From: Wuchereria bancrofti
Taxonomy: Eukaryota > Nematoda > Chromadorea > Rhabditida > Onchocercidae
DNA: 64,000 bases
Assembly: GCA_005281725.1 (NCBI GenBank)
Contig: SSBO01000007.1
Coordinates: 750,402-814,401 of the forward strand
Direction: 5' to 3'
The notes below the pieces were generated by a model. The model was given only the letters and a program-made list of their open reading frames with translations. It did not search any database and was not told the DNA's origin. Below are positions 27,701 to 40,667 of this stretch, piece by piece. The translations under genes and the position numbers were made by a program. How positions within the stretch are numbered: position 1 is the stretch's first letter; the number at the start of each line of letters is the position of its first letter.

Positions 27701-29286
27701 TCACAAATTTTTACATGCAGTAAGCAGATAGTATGCTCAATAATTTCATCATGAACAACTATCGACTTTTGTTCATAAAACCTGGAACTACTAATATTTC
27801 TCTAATCAATTTCTGTTAGGAATCTATTTCTTTCAGAATAGAATTCTTTCAGAATATTCAGAACTTTCTTGAGACAAATTTTTTAAACTTGTCATCAGAT
27901 AAACACTTAACTGAAAAGAAAGAAAATACAGCTTTATAAAGAAAATCAACTAGTCCTAATCTTAGTGAAATTTCTAATCTAAGCAAAATTTGTACTAAAC
28001 GAAAAAATGAATAAGATGAATAATAAAAATGATCGAAAAACAAAAAGAGATGAAAGGAAAGTTTTATGACAATTTTGACTAATATTATTAACAGCTATCA
28101 ATTATCGTACAAAAATCTTATACATAATACACGCACGATTTCTAAACAACAGCAGAAAAGACAAAGTGGTAAGAGCGGTAGAGCAATAATAATAAATAAT
28201 ACCCTCTTTTATTACTTGCCACAACAAAAGTGTTTCCAGAATTCCTCTGCAAAAACTAGAAGCAGATAACCAACCCTGTGATTGTCCGATCTTTAATCTC
28301 GCATTACAGCAAATGATTTCGAGGCCAAACGATGTGATAGAAACACTGCAAAATAAATGACATGCATTATTTTTTAAACTTTTTGCAAATTTTTTTATTC
28401 TCTAATAATGTTTTAGATATTTATACCGTAAAATTTTCCAGACCTATCTACTTTCTTCAGAGGTAGAAAGAGTATCTATGTCAATTTGAATTAAGTAAAT
28501 GGAAGAAAAAAACTTGAGTTCTTTAAAAATTCATTAAGAGGAACAGCTGAAGACTGAATTTGCTCAGTCTTCTGCATTGCTGAATCTTACTGTTTTACAT
28601 TAGGATACATTCTTAAATAAAAATATCCATTTTCACTTCACTTTGATACTCATTTCTTTCTTAGGTGTTGATGAATTCCTACTGTGATTTCTCTCTGATT
28701 TACTCAAAATCAATTAAATGATCTATAAAAAACAAATTAGTGAGGTTTTCTTGAGTTCCAAATAGCGGATTAGAATTTCAAGAGATATTATTTGAATCGA
28801 AAATGTCTACTTTGAATTTCGAGATAACTCAAATGTGTAGTGCAATGATGCTTCGAAAAGCTTTGAGGAGTGAGCAAGAGCTTTGATGAGGAATGCTACC
28901 TTCTTAGGAGATGAGATTATAAATTTTTGGATTAATAAAGACTGATTAACAAAAATACTTGGATTAATAAAAATTTGCTCAAACTTAGTTATAACGGTTT
29001 TAAATACATGGTCCAATGTGCAATTATTTTTATGGCAACCTTTTATTCTTATTAAAGAAAAAAGATGCAGAGTTTCAAATTCATAAATTATTTAAAATGG
29101 TTTTAGGGAGATTCAAAGATTCAAACAAATACTGAATTAGCTGATGAGGTAAATAAAATCTGAGTACTTTAAATCATTCAAATGTTCAAAACAAAAAAAA
29201 TGTATTCATTGAATCAAATTTTCACTTGCATTAAATTACATCAAATCCAATTTGTAATCTAAGATAAAAAATGTACAAACCGACTA
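24766..29286. other. Intergenic region with one coding-like remnant
   Basis: The region lies between the convergent 3' ends of the chitin-binding gene (plus) and the ataxin-1-like gene (minus). It is less homopolymer-rich than other spacers. No gene can be assembled with confidence. The best coding-like segment is 26229-26866 on the plus strand, listed separately. Open frames on the minus strand at 25020-25313 and 25381-25667 lack splice partners and recognisable motifs. Confidence 0.5.
26229..26866 (+). pseudogene. Possible decayed coding segment, unrecognised
   Basis: Frame A (26229-26607) has only two in-frame stops before it closes (TAG at 26400, TGA at 26520) in about 126 codons, where this base composition predicts about ten. 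It reads, for example, VGARAKDRKKDRIF and IAAKKDTIAATEKDS. An 81-codon open frame in another phase (26624-26866, ANRIIGKNKSIH...) follows, preceded by an acceptor-like TATATTAG. A 38-base stretch starting GTATGC could join the two frames in phase, but that is at the lower limit for an intron. No motif is recognised. It may be a broken gene, a weakly conserved real gene, or chance. Confidence 0.25.
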
Positions 29287-32200
29287 TCACAACGCTGATT
29301 TATGTCTACGTCGCTTTAAACGTCGACGTATGTCAAGTAATGCCAGCTCCTCGGTCGGAATTTCATGCGACGGTGCGGATCGAACACCAGGCCTTCTTTC
29401 AGCACGAATAACAAGTGGTAAACGTTGACGAGGTGCTTGTACTAACGATGCAGGCCGCGAAAATTGCTGTATGCCAGATGTGCTTGGTACCGATCCTCCT
29501 CTACTGCCACTATGAGGACGAATGGTACCCCTGACACTTGTTCCGCTTGTTTCACCACCTTCCACATGACGTAATGCTATACATACATCACCAACCTACA
29601 AAATATGTTTTGATGACACGATTGAACGAGTTCCCAAAGTGCTTACTTAAGATACAAAACGATCGTCCCCACTGTTGTCAAAAAGCCAATCCAATTTTCA
29701 TCGCGCTGACCTCTTTCATGAATATGAATAAAAATATTATGTTCACCAAAGCTAAGAAAATAAGCTGCGAAACCTAATCACTCAAAAGTCTAATCTAGCT
29801 TTCATCGCTTCAAACATATTAACGAGTATCTTAATATAACTGTATTAAAATAAGTTCAAGTATCAGTACTTTCTTTCCGGTGAGTTTGACGTTAAAATTT
29901 CTTGAGTTAAGAAATTACGTAATGCACAGCGGTGATAAATTGCAACCACAATACAATATTTGCTAATATGTATCACGCTGGTTTTGGCCCATTTTCATGA
30001 TGCTTTCATTATAATAAGAACTTACGTTTAGCTGTCTGCAAATTAATCCATATGTAACACGCGTTCTTTCTGGGCTGCATGATGCCCAACCTTGGTTAAC
30101 CACAAAGTAGGGATGCTCGATTTCTGCCTCTATTGTTACCTAAAGATAAACGAATATGTCTTACTTCCCTAGACTTGCGAATAAAACTGTTACCTCAGAA
30201 TAGAATACTTTTTGAACAGTAATGAAAAACAGCAAAACTAGCATGGAAGAGCAGCTTATGACGTGAAAGATTCCACATATTTTTTTTTTGAAAACTAATT
30301 TTTAAATATGTTCCTTAAAAGACATTTTCAAAATCATCCAAATCCTTTTCAAGATTCAGTCTCCAAAAAAACCATAATATTAAGAAATCGATGTCTAAGA
30401 ACATAAATTTTTAATGATATAGGTAAGATTATTTACGATGGGCTGGGTAATAATTGATCAGGTCTGAAAACCGTCAAAAAAAAAATTCAAAGCGTAAAAT
30501 AGGAACAGTACGTTTACAACAAAACAACGACAAATGTTCATTTATTAAGTCTCGGAAAAAGGATGAGTGATTAAAACATCAACTGAAGTTCTTCAAAAAA
30601 CTTAAAGAAAAATACTTTTTCGAAAATCTGATCGTTTTGGGAAAAAACCGTTTTAATATTAGTCTGCTCCATAAGATACACTTTCACAAAATTCAAATCT
30701 ATTATTATGCTAATCAAATTTCGGAAAATACTTCATCAAAATATGCTAAGCGAATCATTATTTGACCTAAGAAGCAAGAATTATAACATCTGAAGGTGGA
30801 AAAAATCACTTTCTTTGCAGATAACTTTTTCACCTTCAAATGGGCTGATCTGATACCCAGATATGAATCAAATCCTGAAATATCCGTCCATAGATGATAT
30901 CGAAATAAACATTAACTATCGGTTTCAGGAAAGTAAAATCATTGGTCATTCAGTGTAACTGGTTTCCGGTAATGCCGACTGTATTTCTCGTCACTCTTTT
31001 AAAAACTAATGCCATGATAATCTGTTCTTTAATATATTATCAGAAAATTTCTAAAAATCTTACCAAAATTCTTTGCTCTCCAACAGCAAAAGTAACGAGA
31101 ACCTGACGATCTTTTTCAGTTTCTTGAATTCGGATGACCCTACTGTTGCAAAGTACGAGATCCGTTTTCATTGCTGCAGATAGAACAAAATCTTCTGTGC
31201 TCATTTCTTCAACTCTTTTCAACTGGCCCGACTGTAGCCGTATTACTGTACCTGCAATAATGACGGCTATCGGCTAAATTCTAGATAAAAGCTTTATTGA
31301 TGAATTCGAAAAAAATCAAACATTTTAAATTACAATTTTAAGGCATCCATTATGGTTAAATGTATAAAATAGCAGATGCAAATGATGTATTTATCGTTTT
31401 AATTTTAAATTATATAAAAAGTATTTTCGTTAAGAAGGATCTCAAGAACTAGCAGGAGTTCTGTTTAATTTGATTTTCCTTTTCAGCACAAAAGAAATTT
31501 TAAAGTGAGTTACTGAATACTTTACCTACTCCTTTTGTACTTTTTTATTGCAAGCACATTATCCTTCTTACGTCAATCTGTAACGGATAACTTATACCTC
31601 GTCCGGAGCGGCAATAGAATCCAGTTTCGTCCACTTAATTTTTCTATGCAAAATTTTCTGCACAAAATTTTGCAAAGAAGAAAGAAAACAACTTATTTGA
31701 ATCAGAGAGGAAAAAAAAAGTGGATCAAGATATCATGAAACCAACAAACTAATAATTTTCAAATGTATAAAATGAATGCAGAGAGGCTTAGAGTAGTGCA
31801 CTACTTGTTTTTCTTTCTTTTTTTAATATGGATGAGATAAATCCAGTAATACGTTTTTAGGAAATTCATAAAAACTAAAATCGAATCCTGTTAGCTACGA
31901 TGAAGTATTATTAAATGATGTACCAGTTTAAATTTAAATATAGTGATGACATGAACAGGACCTTACATATACACTCTCTTTGACAATCAAAAGCGTAAGA
32001 ATTAAGTAATACTCTCAACTTAATTACTGATCCAGAGCTTACTCTAAATAATTAAATTTCAGTTGGAAAATCTCTGTATTAGAAAATTTTATTGCAATAT
32101 TGTATAAAAGTGACCATGCAACACCAAAAATATAAAACGAGTCAACATGGTAGGTAACATTATTGGTTGATCTCGTAAAAGCAATGTGTCGGCAAAAATT

Positions 32201-35200
32201 TGAAAATAACTTTGAAACACAAAAGAGTTTAAGCCAACCACGCATAAAGTGAGAAGGATAATAAGGTTGTGACGGCAATGTTCCCACTTGGAAAGACGAT
32301 GGTTCCGGAACACCGGTAGAAGCAGCAACTGATGGAGCACTGGCCAGCGGAATAGCGGGCGTGGGACGTTGATAAGGAGCATATCTATAAAGTGATTTCG
32401 TAATTAATCAAAAAGTGTGCGAAATTTCAAATAACGTGTTTTGTTTCCGCACACACATTTCGACGTAAACGTTTCACAATTTCACAGAAGACCATTCCAG
32501 TGCATAAATCTGTTTGGAGAATGCAAAGGGACACGAAAAATGGCAGAAAAGAGGTGATGGTAAAAAGAAAACTGTTACAACTTTATCAAAAAATATAAAG
32601 CTGAAATTGACAAATTGGACGTATATAGTTGAATGTATATATTATAAAATATGCAATAATACAAAAAAATGAATGAAGATACATGATTTTGAGAAAAAGA
32701 CCAGCAAACAGATTAGGTAATCATCAACAAACTGATATGTCGCTAAAATATATTGATCTAATGCCATTCTTCACTTTATTAATTATTAAGATTCAATTTT
32801 CCTGCACTTCGTGTGAATCACTTATTATCTGTTAAACAAACAAGTTTTCATCGATTAATGCAATACAATTACCTGCGACGTTCCTGAGTTAAGACATGAC
32901 GAACACGAGGCAGTGGAGGCGGCGGCATCATTACAATACGACCAAGAGCTATAAAATATATTATGCAAGCGCTATTTTTGTTGTACCATTTACTAAATTC
33001 CAATACTTCAAATTGAGAATTACATATCACAGGATAAAAGTAAGCTCAAATAAAAGTAAACTTAGAAATTTAATCCCTTATCTCATAAACAAATGAAAAT
33101 GATGGTATTCTGGGAGACTGGGAGATCGTGCCAGGATGCATGCCAAAACAAAACGCAACAGCGTCGGTAACTTTCTTCGCCCGCAGTATAACGGAGGAAT
33201 ATCACCTCTGCGATAATATTTGCAATGAACTAGGCTTTATAACTACCAAAGAATGATCTCATAATAACACTTATGGTTACTGATATTTTAATTAACCAAT
33301 CATATACATTCAAGAAGTATGTTTTTGCGCTTTCATATCTTATCTATCAACACTATAAGTGAATTTGAATATCCATAAATCCGTAAAATAAGGGAAAATC
33401 ATTACTGAAAGATTCTTATTACTCAAAGATTTTAATTTACTGACTTCACTGGTCATAAGATCCTCTCACTTTCTCCAAGTGACATTTGATTTCATAATAC
33501 ACATTTCAGTTTGCTATCCCTAATAAGATAAACTATTAACCATTTTTAAAAATACATAGGAAATGCAGCAAAAAAACCTTGAGAGTATGGTTGTGATGTA
33601 GAGAGTTGCAATGAAGATGCTGAAGGTGTAGGGATAGTGGTGACAGTTGCAGCAGCAACAGCAGCATGAGAAGTAGAAGCAAGTAATAAAGCTTGTCGCG
33701 CAGTTGCAACAGCAGCGCGCGAGAGAAGTGGTTGAGGCTGTATGAATTCAACCCGTGATGGACGTGAACTTATTTCGGCACTTAACGATGGCATTGACTG
33801 AGTTACGGCAGCTGGTGTTACACGTGGATGTGTAGGTTGAGCAGTTGTTTGAGTCGGCAAGGCCTGCGGAGGTTGTGGCAATACTCCAACAGCAGCTAAT
33901 GCAGCATGCATTTGCGTCATTAAAGTTGTACCATGCAGTGGTGATGACGGCAGTAAATGGATGGCAGTACCCGAAGCTGCAAGTTGCTGCTGTTGTTGTA
34001 ACTGTAATAAATGTCGCTGTAAATTCTGCTCAAGGGATAATGCAGGCGTCGAAGGTGGACCTACACGCGATCCTGAAAATTAACAGAAGTTGAAATGACC
34101 ACATTACGTTGACTTGAAAATGCACTGTTATTTGATTTCAAAAATGCAAAGCAAATTTTTTACATATGTTTTATTAAAAATAAATATCGCTGTATTGACT
34201 GAACTATTTTAACCACAAAAGCCATATTTTTAGCAGTATGTTGTTAATCCGAACCATTTTTCTGGCCATCGATTGTAATAATAGTTTGAATAAACTGATA
34301 CATAACTGAAATTAGCTGCGGACTTAACTCACACTATGACATCAACAACGTAAATGAAAAATATCTGACGCCAGCCAGGACTTTATGTTTGAAAACATGC
34401 TAATATGCGTCGTCGTAGTTTAGAGTACTGAGAGATGGAGAGTATAATCTACATGAATGACAGGAGCAACATATCCAAAAAATGATATACAACTAATCTA
34501 TTGTTTAATAGCGAAAATAAAACTTACCAATTTGTGGTGAACGTCCACCAGATACAGCAGCTAATGTTGCAGCTGCCGCTGCAGCAGCTTGGTGCTGTTG
34601 TGCAGCAGCAGCTAGAATGACCTGATATTGTGCCAAAAGAGCTGGATTCATTGCACCCAACATTTGAAGTGGTGATTGCCCAGATGAGCCAGGATCAGGA
34701 CCAGAACTAGAACTAGGACCAGAAACAGGACCGGAACCCGGGCTTAAACCAATACCCGTTAATAATGAGGCACTGGAAATGGAAGGAGAAGGTAGAGAGG
34801 AAAGTGGTGATACACCCACTGTTATATCTGTTCCAGATGGCGGTTGTTGGCTTGTTGATGGCTGAGAGTAGCGTAACCCAGCAGCAATTTGTGAAGAGGC
34901 GGACTGCAGTAGCTACAATATGTATTTGAATGAATTCTAAGAAATGAAATATGCCAAAGAAATAAAACTTTAGAATGGATTTCAATGAAGCAAATATGAA
35001 CAGAATCAGCCAGATGCTGCAATGGAAAAGCCATTAGACGGAAGAGTATCAGATGTAATAATTTTTCTGGAAACTGGAAAGAGAGAAGGTACGAAAGTTA
35101 GAAAAACGGCAGTGAAGAACTGCAAGGTACTTTTTGAAGCAGGGAACATTTAAAAATTAAAATTTAATACGAGACAGTGATGATAATGAATAAAACTATA

Positions 35201-35940
35201 AAAATAAAGAATAAAACAGTAGATAATAAAGAACATAACTCAAATGACTACTCTGTTCAAAACCATTTCGAGTGTGAGAAAACACTGTTAGTTTACACAA
35301 AAAGTAATCAAGGGATAATCAAATGTGAAATTTTTCATCTGTCATTTTGTCTCATATTTCCAGAGAGCAACGCTACGAATGAAATTTCAAATAACTGCAT
35401 CAATATACTAGAGACGTTATTCAAAATAATACATGCAAAATATACAAGATTATTATATATGTATCCATTGCTTGTTATAATGCCAATTTTAAATTTTAAA
35501 ACTGCTAAGCGCACCGTATCATTATATTTTCCAAACAACTAATTTCTAATATAGCTTGCGATTACCTGCATTTCAAACTGTGGCGGCCAACCCATCGGAT
35601 GCTGGACAGCGGGCGAATGTAGCACAGGAAACGATTCCCTCAGCGCGGCCGATTGTTGTACGATACTAGGAAATGCCTGCGATGACGGAACAGTGCTGGG
35701 CTGAAATCATAAAAGTTATATGAAAATGTTAGAAAAAGCTCAAGACGATTCTTCGTCCTCAAGAAAATGATAGAAAAAGACCTGACAGCTAGGGCCAGCT
35801 TCATTCTGTTGCGGAAAAAAAGCCACCGAGACAGCAGGTTGTTGTTGTGTAGGGGCACGAACAGTAGCAGGTTGGCGGATAGGACCGCCTTCCGGCGGTG
35901 CTTTCTGCGATTGCCGAGAGCCCCCTGGCGCACCATTCAT
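29287..35940 (-). CDS. Ataxin-1-like protein with AXH domain
   Basis: Nine exons (35940-35782, 35700-35566, 34912-34528, 34072-33578, 32948-32873, 32384-32239, 31251-31064, 30139-30026, 29595-29287) total exactly 2007 bases, i.e. 668 residues plus stop, with every intron phase matching. Residues 1-460 are low-complexity Ser/Pro/Gln/Ala-rich sequence, including an Ala run (HQAAAAAAATLAA) and five consecutive Gln. The AXH domain occupies about 462-578: HFMRGTVIRLQSGQLKRVEE, then TEDF, VTFAVGEQR, IEHPYFVVNQGWASC and NVGDVC, all aligned to the ataxin-1/HBP1 AXH pattern. The tail ends in a basic cluster (RRRLKRRRHKSAL). Ataxin-1 is a nuclear RNA- and repressor-binding protein (Capicua partner in animals); nuclear gene regulation is inferred here. 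Start set at the first ATG; an acceptor-like ACAATAG at about 35968 suggests a 5' UTR exon or trans-splicing. Confidence 0.9.
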
Positions 35941-36490
35941 AGAAATTGCATAGAAACGATCGTACAACTATTGTTTTGGCCCCAGTATAATGTTTGTCCA
36001 CCTTTCCTTTCAGCTATTTTCACTATAATCCTGCAACACACGAACAACATTGTAATATTTCAGTTGTGATTCATACAAGGATCACGATTCACGCAAATAA
36101 ATGGAAAAAAAAAACGCGAAACATTAGAATAAATATGTTAATTGTATGCCGGCCAATCAATAGACTAACTAAGCATTTTCCAAAAAAAAACTTCAATCTA
36201 TTCACGTTATTACGGTCCTGGTAATAGCAAGATTTTGGTATTAGAAATATCAAATAAATTACGATGCTATATTATACGCATATCTAACTTAATCTTTCTG
36301 ACCCCTAATTCAAAGTCAAATCCACTTAAATCAAGTTAAAAAAAACCATAAAAGAAATAAAAACTTTTTTGAAGCGTTAATGAATATTTCTGACCTAAAA
36401 CCATACTGGAATGCCTGAAATTATCCAGCAAAGTATAAATAGTTTTCCAGTTTGATTTTCTGCGTAAATTAAAATGACCATCCCTTATTC

Positions 36491-36510
36491 TTCTCTCTCT
36501 CTCTCTCTCT
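36491..36510. repeat. (CT)n microsatellite
   Basis: Twenty bases of uninterrupted or nearly uninterrupted CT. Confidence 0.9.
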
Positions 36511-37097
36511 GCAAGATATAATAAAATGTTCCCAGCTTGTCTAGTTTGAAACACTCCACCCTCTCCTCTCCCCATTCAATAAGATAACTAGAAATAAATA
36601 TTAGAAAGAAACCGAGCCGTGTTGTTCCTTTTACAAAACGGCTGGCCGGAGTGTTAAATTTGAAATTCCTTCATGGTGACAGGTGACAGCAAGCTGTCAT
36701 CGTGCTATCGAACAGGTCGTTTCATTCTTTTAGTTGCTCACACGAAAAGGCATATGCACGTATATTTTTTTACACATATGTGATGTGCGTACACGTATCG
36801 TGCATAACTGCACGCAAAAAGTTGCTCATGCAACATCAAAATTTAAAAGGTTTATGTGAGCTTCATGTTATATTAAAGTTGCTTTTTTTTTCGTTCTAAA
36901 AAGACAGGAAATATATATATTTAAATTAATTTTAGAAGAAACGATTAGCACAGAATTCCAGCCGCATAGTAGTAGTACTGGAAATGGTAATTTGAATGTT
37001 AGAAGAGAAATGATATAATTTTTATCGATGACGTTGGTCTTCTTAGCCACTGCTCCATCGATCTAAAATTAAAATTGGCTTACTTACCAGGTCGGGT

Positions 37098-37144
37098 TCT
37101 TTTCTCTCTCTCTCCCTTTTTCTGTCTTTCTTTCTTTCTCTCTG
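37098..37144. repeat. Pyrimidine tract
   Basis: CT- and CTTT-type pyrimidine run of about 47 bp. Confidence 0.85.
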
Positions 37145-38659
37145 TGCGTAGGTGTCTAAAGTCGAGCTTCAAGTTCATTTTCAATTGCTATTGCTTTGGA
37201 TTTCGATAGATCAATTTATGAATGCTGGATTTGCTTGCTATAGGAAAGATTATAACAATTGTTTCTTATAAAAATTTACAAAATTTTACTCTTTTTTATT
37301 TTCATGCAAACAAATGTGATTTCTTTACATTCATATCTTTCCTTCTTTTTTTTCTTTTGTTTGCTTAACTTTACTTATAAACTCTAGTGGGTCGAAAAAT
37401 GGCTGATAAATTTCAAAAGGAAAAAAAAGAACCGAATGAGAAAGCAAAGGATTGACCGGAAGATTAACAATGCTGAATGTCTTTGGCAATGAACTTTAAA
37501 TAGCAATTACGGATAGACAATGATAGCCTACATAATGTGTCGATGATTACGAATGGTCCGCATCCATCGAGTTAATATCTACATGGATACTTTCTAGGCA
37601 CAATTGTTAAGAAAATATGATATAAAATAAGTTGGATAAAGAATGCCTATACTACAAAATATGGACAAACAATATTTAGGTTAATAAAACAGGGTTGAAA
37701 TTTCTTTTTTATTTCTTTTAATATGTGATAAATTCCCAAAATAATGCTGTTTATAATTTTAGCCGATATCTTTCGCGAATATTTCATGCAGATTACCTTT
37801 GACGATATGATATTTGTATATTAGACGAAATCGTATCCTGGACTTTTTACAAAGAAGTTCACAAAATAATATGCACCACTAGACAAAATACGTCAGTTCG
37901 ATCTGGTTAACTGGTTACCCTTTTGATTGTTAGATGATTAATCATGCATTTATAGTTATATCTCGATTAGATATTAGTTATACATTTAAAATGATGCAAA
38001 AGAATTGTTCCTGATACATATATTTATTCTACGTTTATTCGCATGGAAATATTATATTTCCAACTAGCAAACCATATAGGTATAATTATATTAGTTTGAT
38101 ATTATTGCTTCACGGAATTCTTGTACCTGTAGTTATATTTCGATTTAATGGTAAAAAAGAATTAGTGAACTGAAAGATTTTAAAAAACGGAACTCAAAAT
38201 TTTGCATTATAAATAGAATGAATAAATGATTCAATATGAAAATTAGAAATTAACTGATTTGATTTCACTATTCATACGATATTTATTATATATGTTATAT
38301 AACAATGAGAAATATAAAAAAAAGGTAATATTAATGAGTTATTAGAAAGGAAGATATATGATGAGTGTTGTATGAATGATGAAAAGCTTCTTTAGTACCA
38401 TTCATTGCTTTGCAAAATATTTTTCAATACAAGAAGTTGTTGTTATTATTGTTGTTGTTGTAAGAAAAGGAGGAGGAGAAGCATTAAAAGTGTAAGGATC
38501 AAAGATAGTGTAACTTATGATGCGAAATGGACGTTCAGGATTAAAAAAAAAAAAAAAATGGGAAGAGTTTTTCTCATGCTGAAGAGTTCTTGGTGGTATT
38601 TTGCTTCTTCCTCTCTTATCGCTACACCTTTTTTGCACAGTGCACCTGCACTATACGTA

Positions 38660-38740
38660 ACATACATAAATACACATATACATATATATATACAATACAT
38701 ACACACACACATATATATATATAAATATATACACATACAT
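38660..38740. repeat. Mixed (AT)n/(AC)n microsatellite
   Basis: Alternating ACACAC and ATATAT blocks; the plus-strand reading frame across it (IHTHIYIYK...) is only a translation of the repeat. Confidence 0.9.
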
Positions 38741-40600
38741 TGGCTAAAAATGCTCAACGTTGTAGTAGCACAAAGAAATGCTTTGAAATAAAATTAGGAG
38801 AAAAAAAAATGTATACATTCACCAAAAGGTTTAATTTAGTTTTTTTTTTTTCTGCTCAATATACAAATAAAAAAAGCTACACGCGGTTATGGTGGAAGAA
38901 TGGGCGTTTTAGCAAAGTGCAACAATCATGAAGAGAACAACACTACCACTATAATCATCATGATTGCTTTGCTTGATGTCCTCATACCTTTACCGTTCAG
39001 TTACTATATCCATTAAGCGCAAAAGAGAAAGGAAATGAAAAATGAGAAAATGTTCCAATTGGTATATCCTCCTTTTTTTTTTTTTGAAAATAATGACAAA
39101 TAGATGATCATCTATCGCATTGATAGTGTAGAAATAGAAACGAGCAAATATTTGGAAATGAGACTTTGAAATGAATTCTAATAGTTCAGTTTTATTAAGA
39201 CTGGTAACTTAAGCTGGATGAATGGAAGGATCAACTAAATATCATATTATCAGAATATACATTGATCAGTTTATAGGTAACATGCAAAAAAAGAATTCAT
39301 AGAAATGGGTTTTCTTTTCTTTTACAATACTTGAGAAAGCAAAAGAATGGCAAGTTCTTTTCACTTATATTCATTTATTGTTTTTCTTTTTCCTCCCAGA
39401 AATGAAAATAAGTTTACGAGGGATATATTACGGACAGTAACAGTTACGAATACATATTCTTACGATCTTATTAGAGGAGATATTAATTGAAGAATTATAT
39501 GATTGCTATATTGGGAATATTTTAGTATTATCATCATTTCGGTTCAATCCGAACATCAAATATTCTGTTGGCATCTCATCATTAGGTATTTCGTTTTATC
39601 CTAATGGTCATAACCATCATACACCGGATCATCTTATTGCAATGATCACTGCTTCAGCTACAATTAATTTCTCACTAATTTTATTTCCATAAAAATTAAA
39701 TCCTAAATAACAAATTATATCATATTTAGAAGTAAAAAATTTACAAAGGATTGATAGGTATTAACATCGTATCATCTATAATGATTAGTGATAATGACAA
39801 TGAGCCCTATATATAGTGATTAGCGATAATTGAGCCTATCTTCCATCCTACTTGTCGTGAAGTGTGCAACTGTGAAATATGAATGAAATAATAATGTGTC
39901 TCTCTGTTGGCTTGTATATGAAATTACACAAGATGCTTTTTCTTCTTCTTCTTCTGATATCTTTTCCAACAAAGATTCAGTCAGTAATAGTTTATGCTTA
40001 GGAGATGTTGAATTTACGCAGATATATGTCTATTACTAGAAAGGAGAGAGAAAGGAAGAGAGGGAGAGAAAAGAAGAAAGAGCCTTTTCCTTGTTTGAGG
40101 GAGTGAATAATGGAAAGGCATTCTCTCTTACTGAGGTAAAAAGACTTTCTTTTTCAAATGAAAAGGATACTTAAATGCACCTTTTCCTCTTATATCACAA
40201 GCAAATGATAAAAAAAAAAAAAAAAAAATCATGGAGACATTTGAAGTTCCACGTTAGCAACATTGTATAATCTAAAATCAATTTTGTTACATTGTGATGA
40301 GTGTGCTGCGTAGACAGTCTGCTCTCCTCTTTTCACACTTTTAAATGCCCTTTTTTTTCTCTCTCTCTTTTTGAAATACTTTTATGCAAGTTACGTTTGA
40401 AATGAAATTCTTTTTGAGAGGACTAATAGCCAGGTAAATATCTTCTCATTTCTCACTAATAATCCGTAACATTTCTCTTCCTCTTCTCTCTCTAGATATA
40501 GAGTTAATTGAATGAGAATTTTTTATCGGGGAAAGTTCTTTATCGAAATATCGTTAGCCTTCCTAAAATTTCATGCATCATACTCATACAATTCTAAATA

Positions 40601-40667
40601 TTTCTTTCTTCTTGTATTCTTTCTCTCTTTCCCTTTCTTTCTCTCCCTCTCTTTCTCCTTCTCTCGA
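40601..40667. repeat. Pyrimidine tract
   Basis: CT/CTTT-type low-complexity run; a complementary purine tract (GAGA-type) occurs at about 40038-40082. Confidence 0.85.

Noticed and set aside
28066..28269. 67-codon plus-strand frame
   Set aside because: No acceptor or donor context, no motif, and length expected by chance.
37399..37824. Short charged peptide frame (MADKFQKEKKEPNEKAKD) and a second short segment (DIFREYFMQITFDD) after an acceptor-like site
   Set aside because: Both look faintly coding, but they are too short, not joined by a usable donor, and match nothing recognised.
38405..38791. 128-codon plus-strand frame
   Set aside because: Most of it is encoded by GTT, poly-A and (AC)/(AT) simple repeats; no splice signals or motif.
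39540..39556. TTCGGTTCAATCCGAA resembles a tRNA T-arm
   Set aside because: No acceptor stem, D-arm or anticodon arm fits around it, and the T-loop would have the wrong length.
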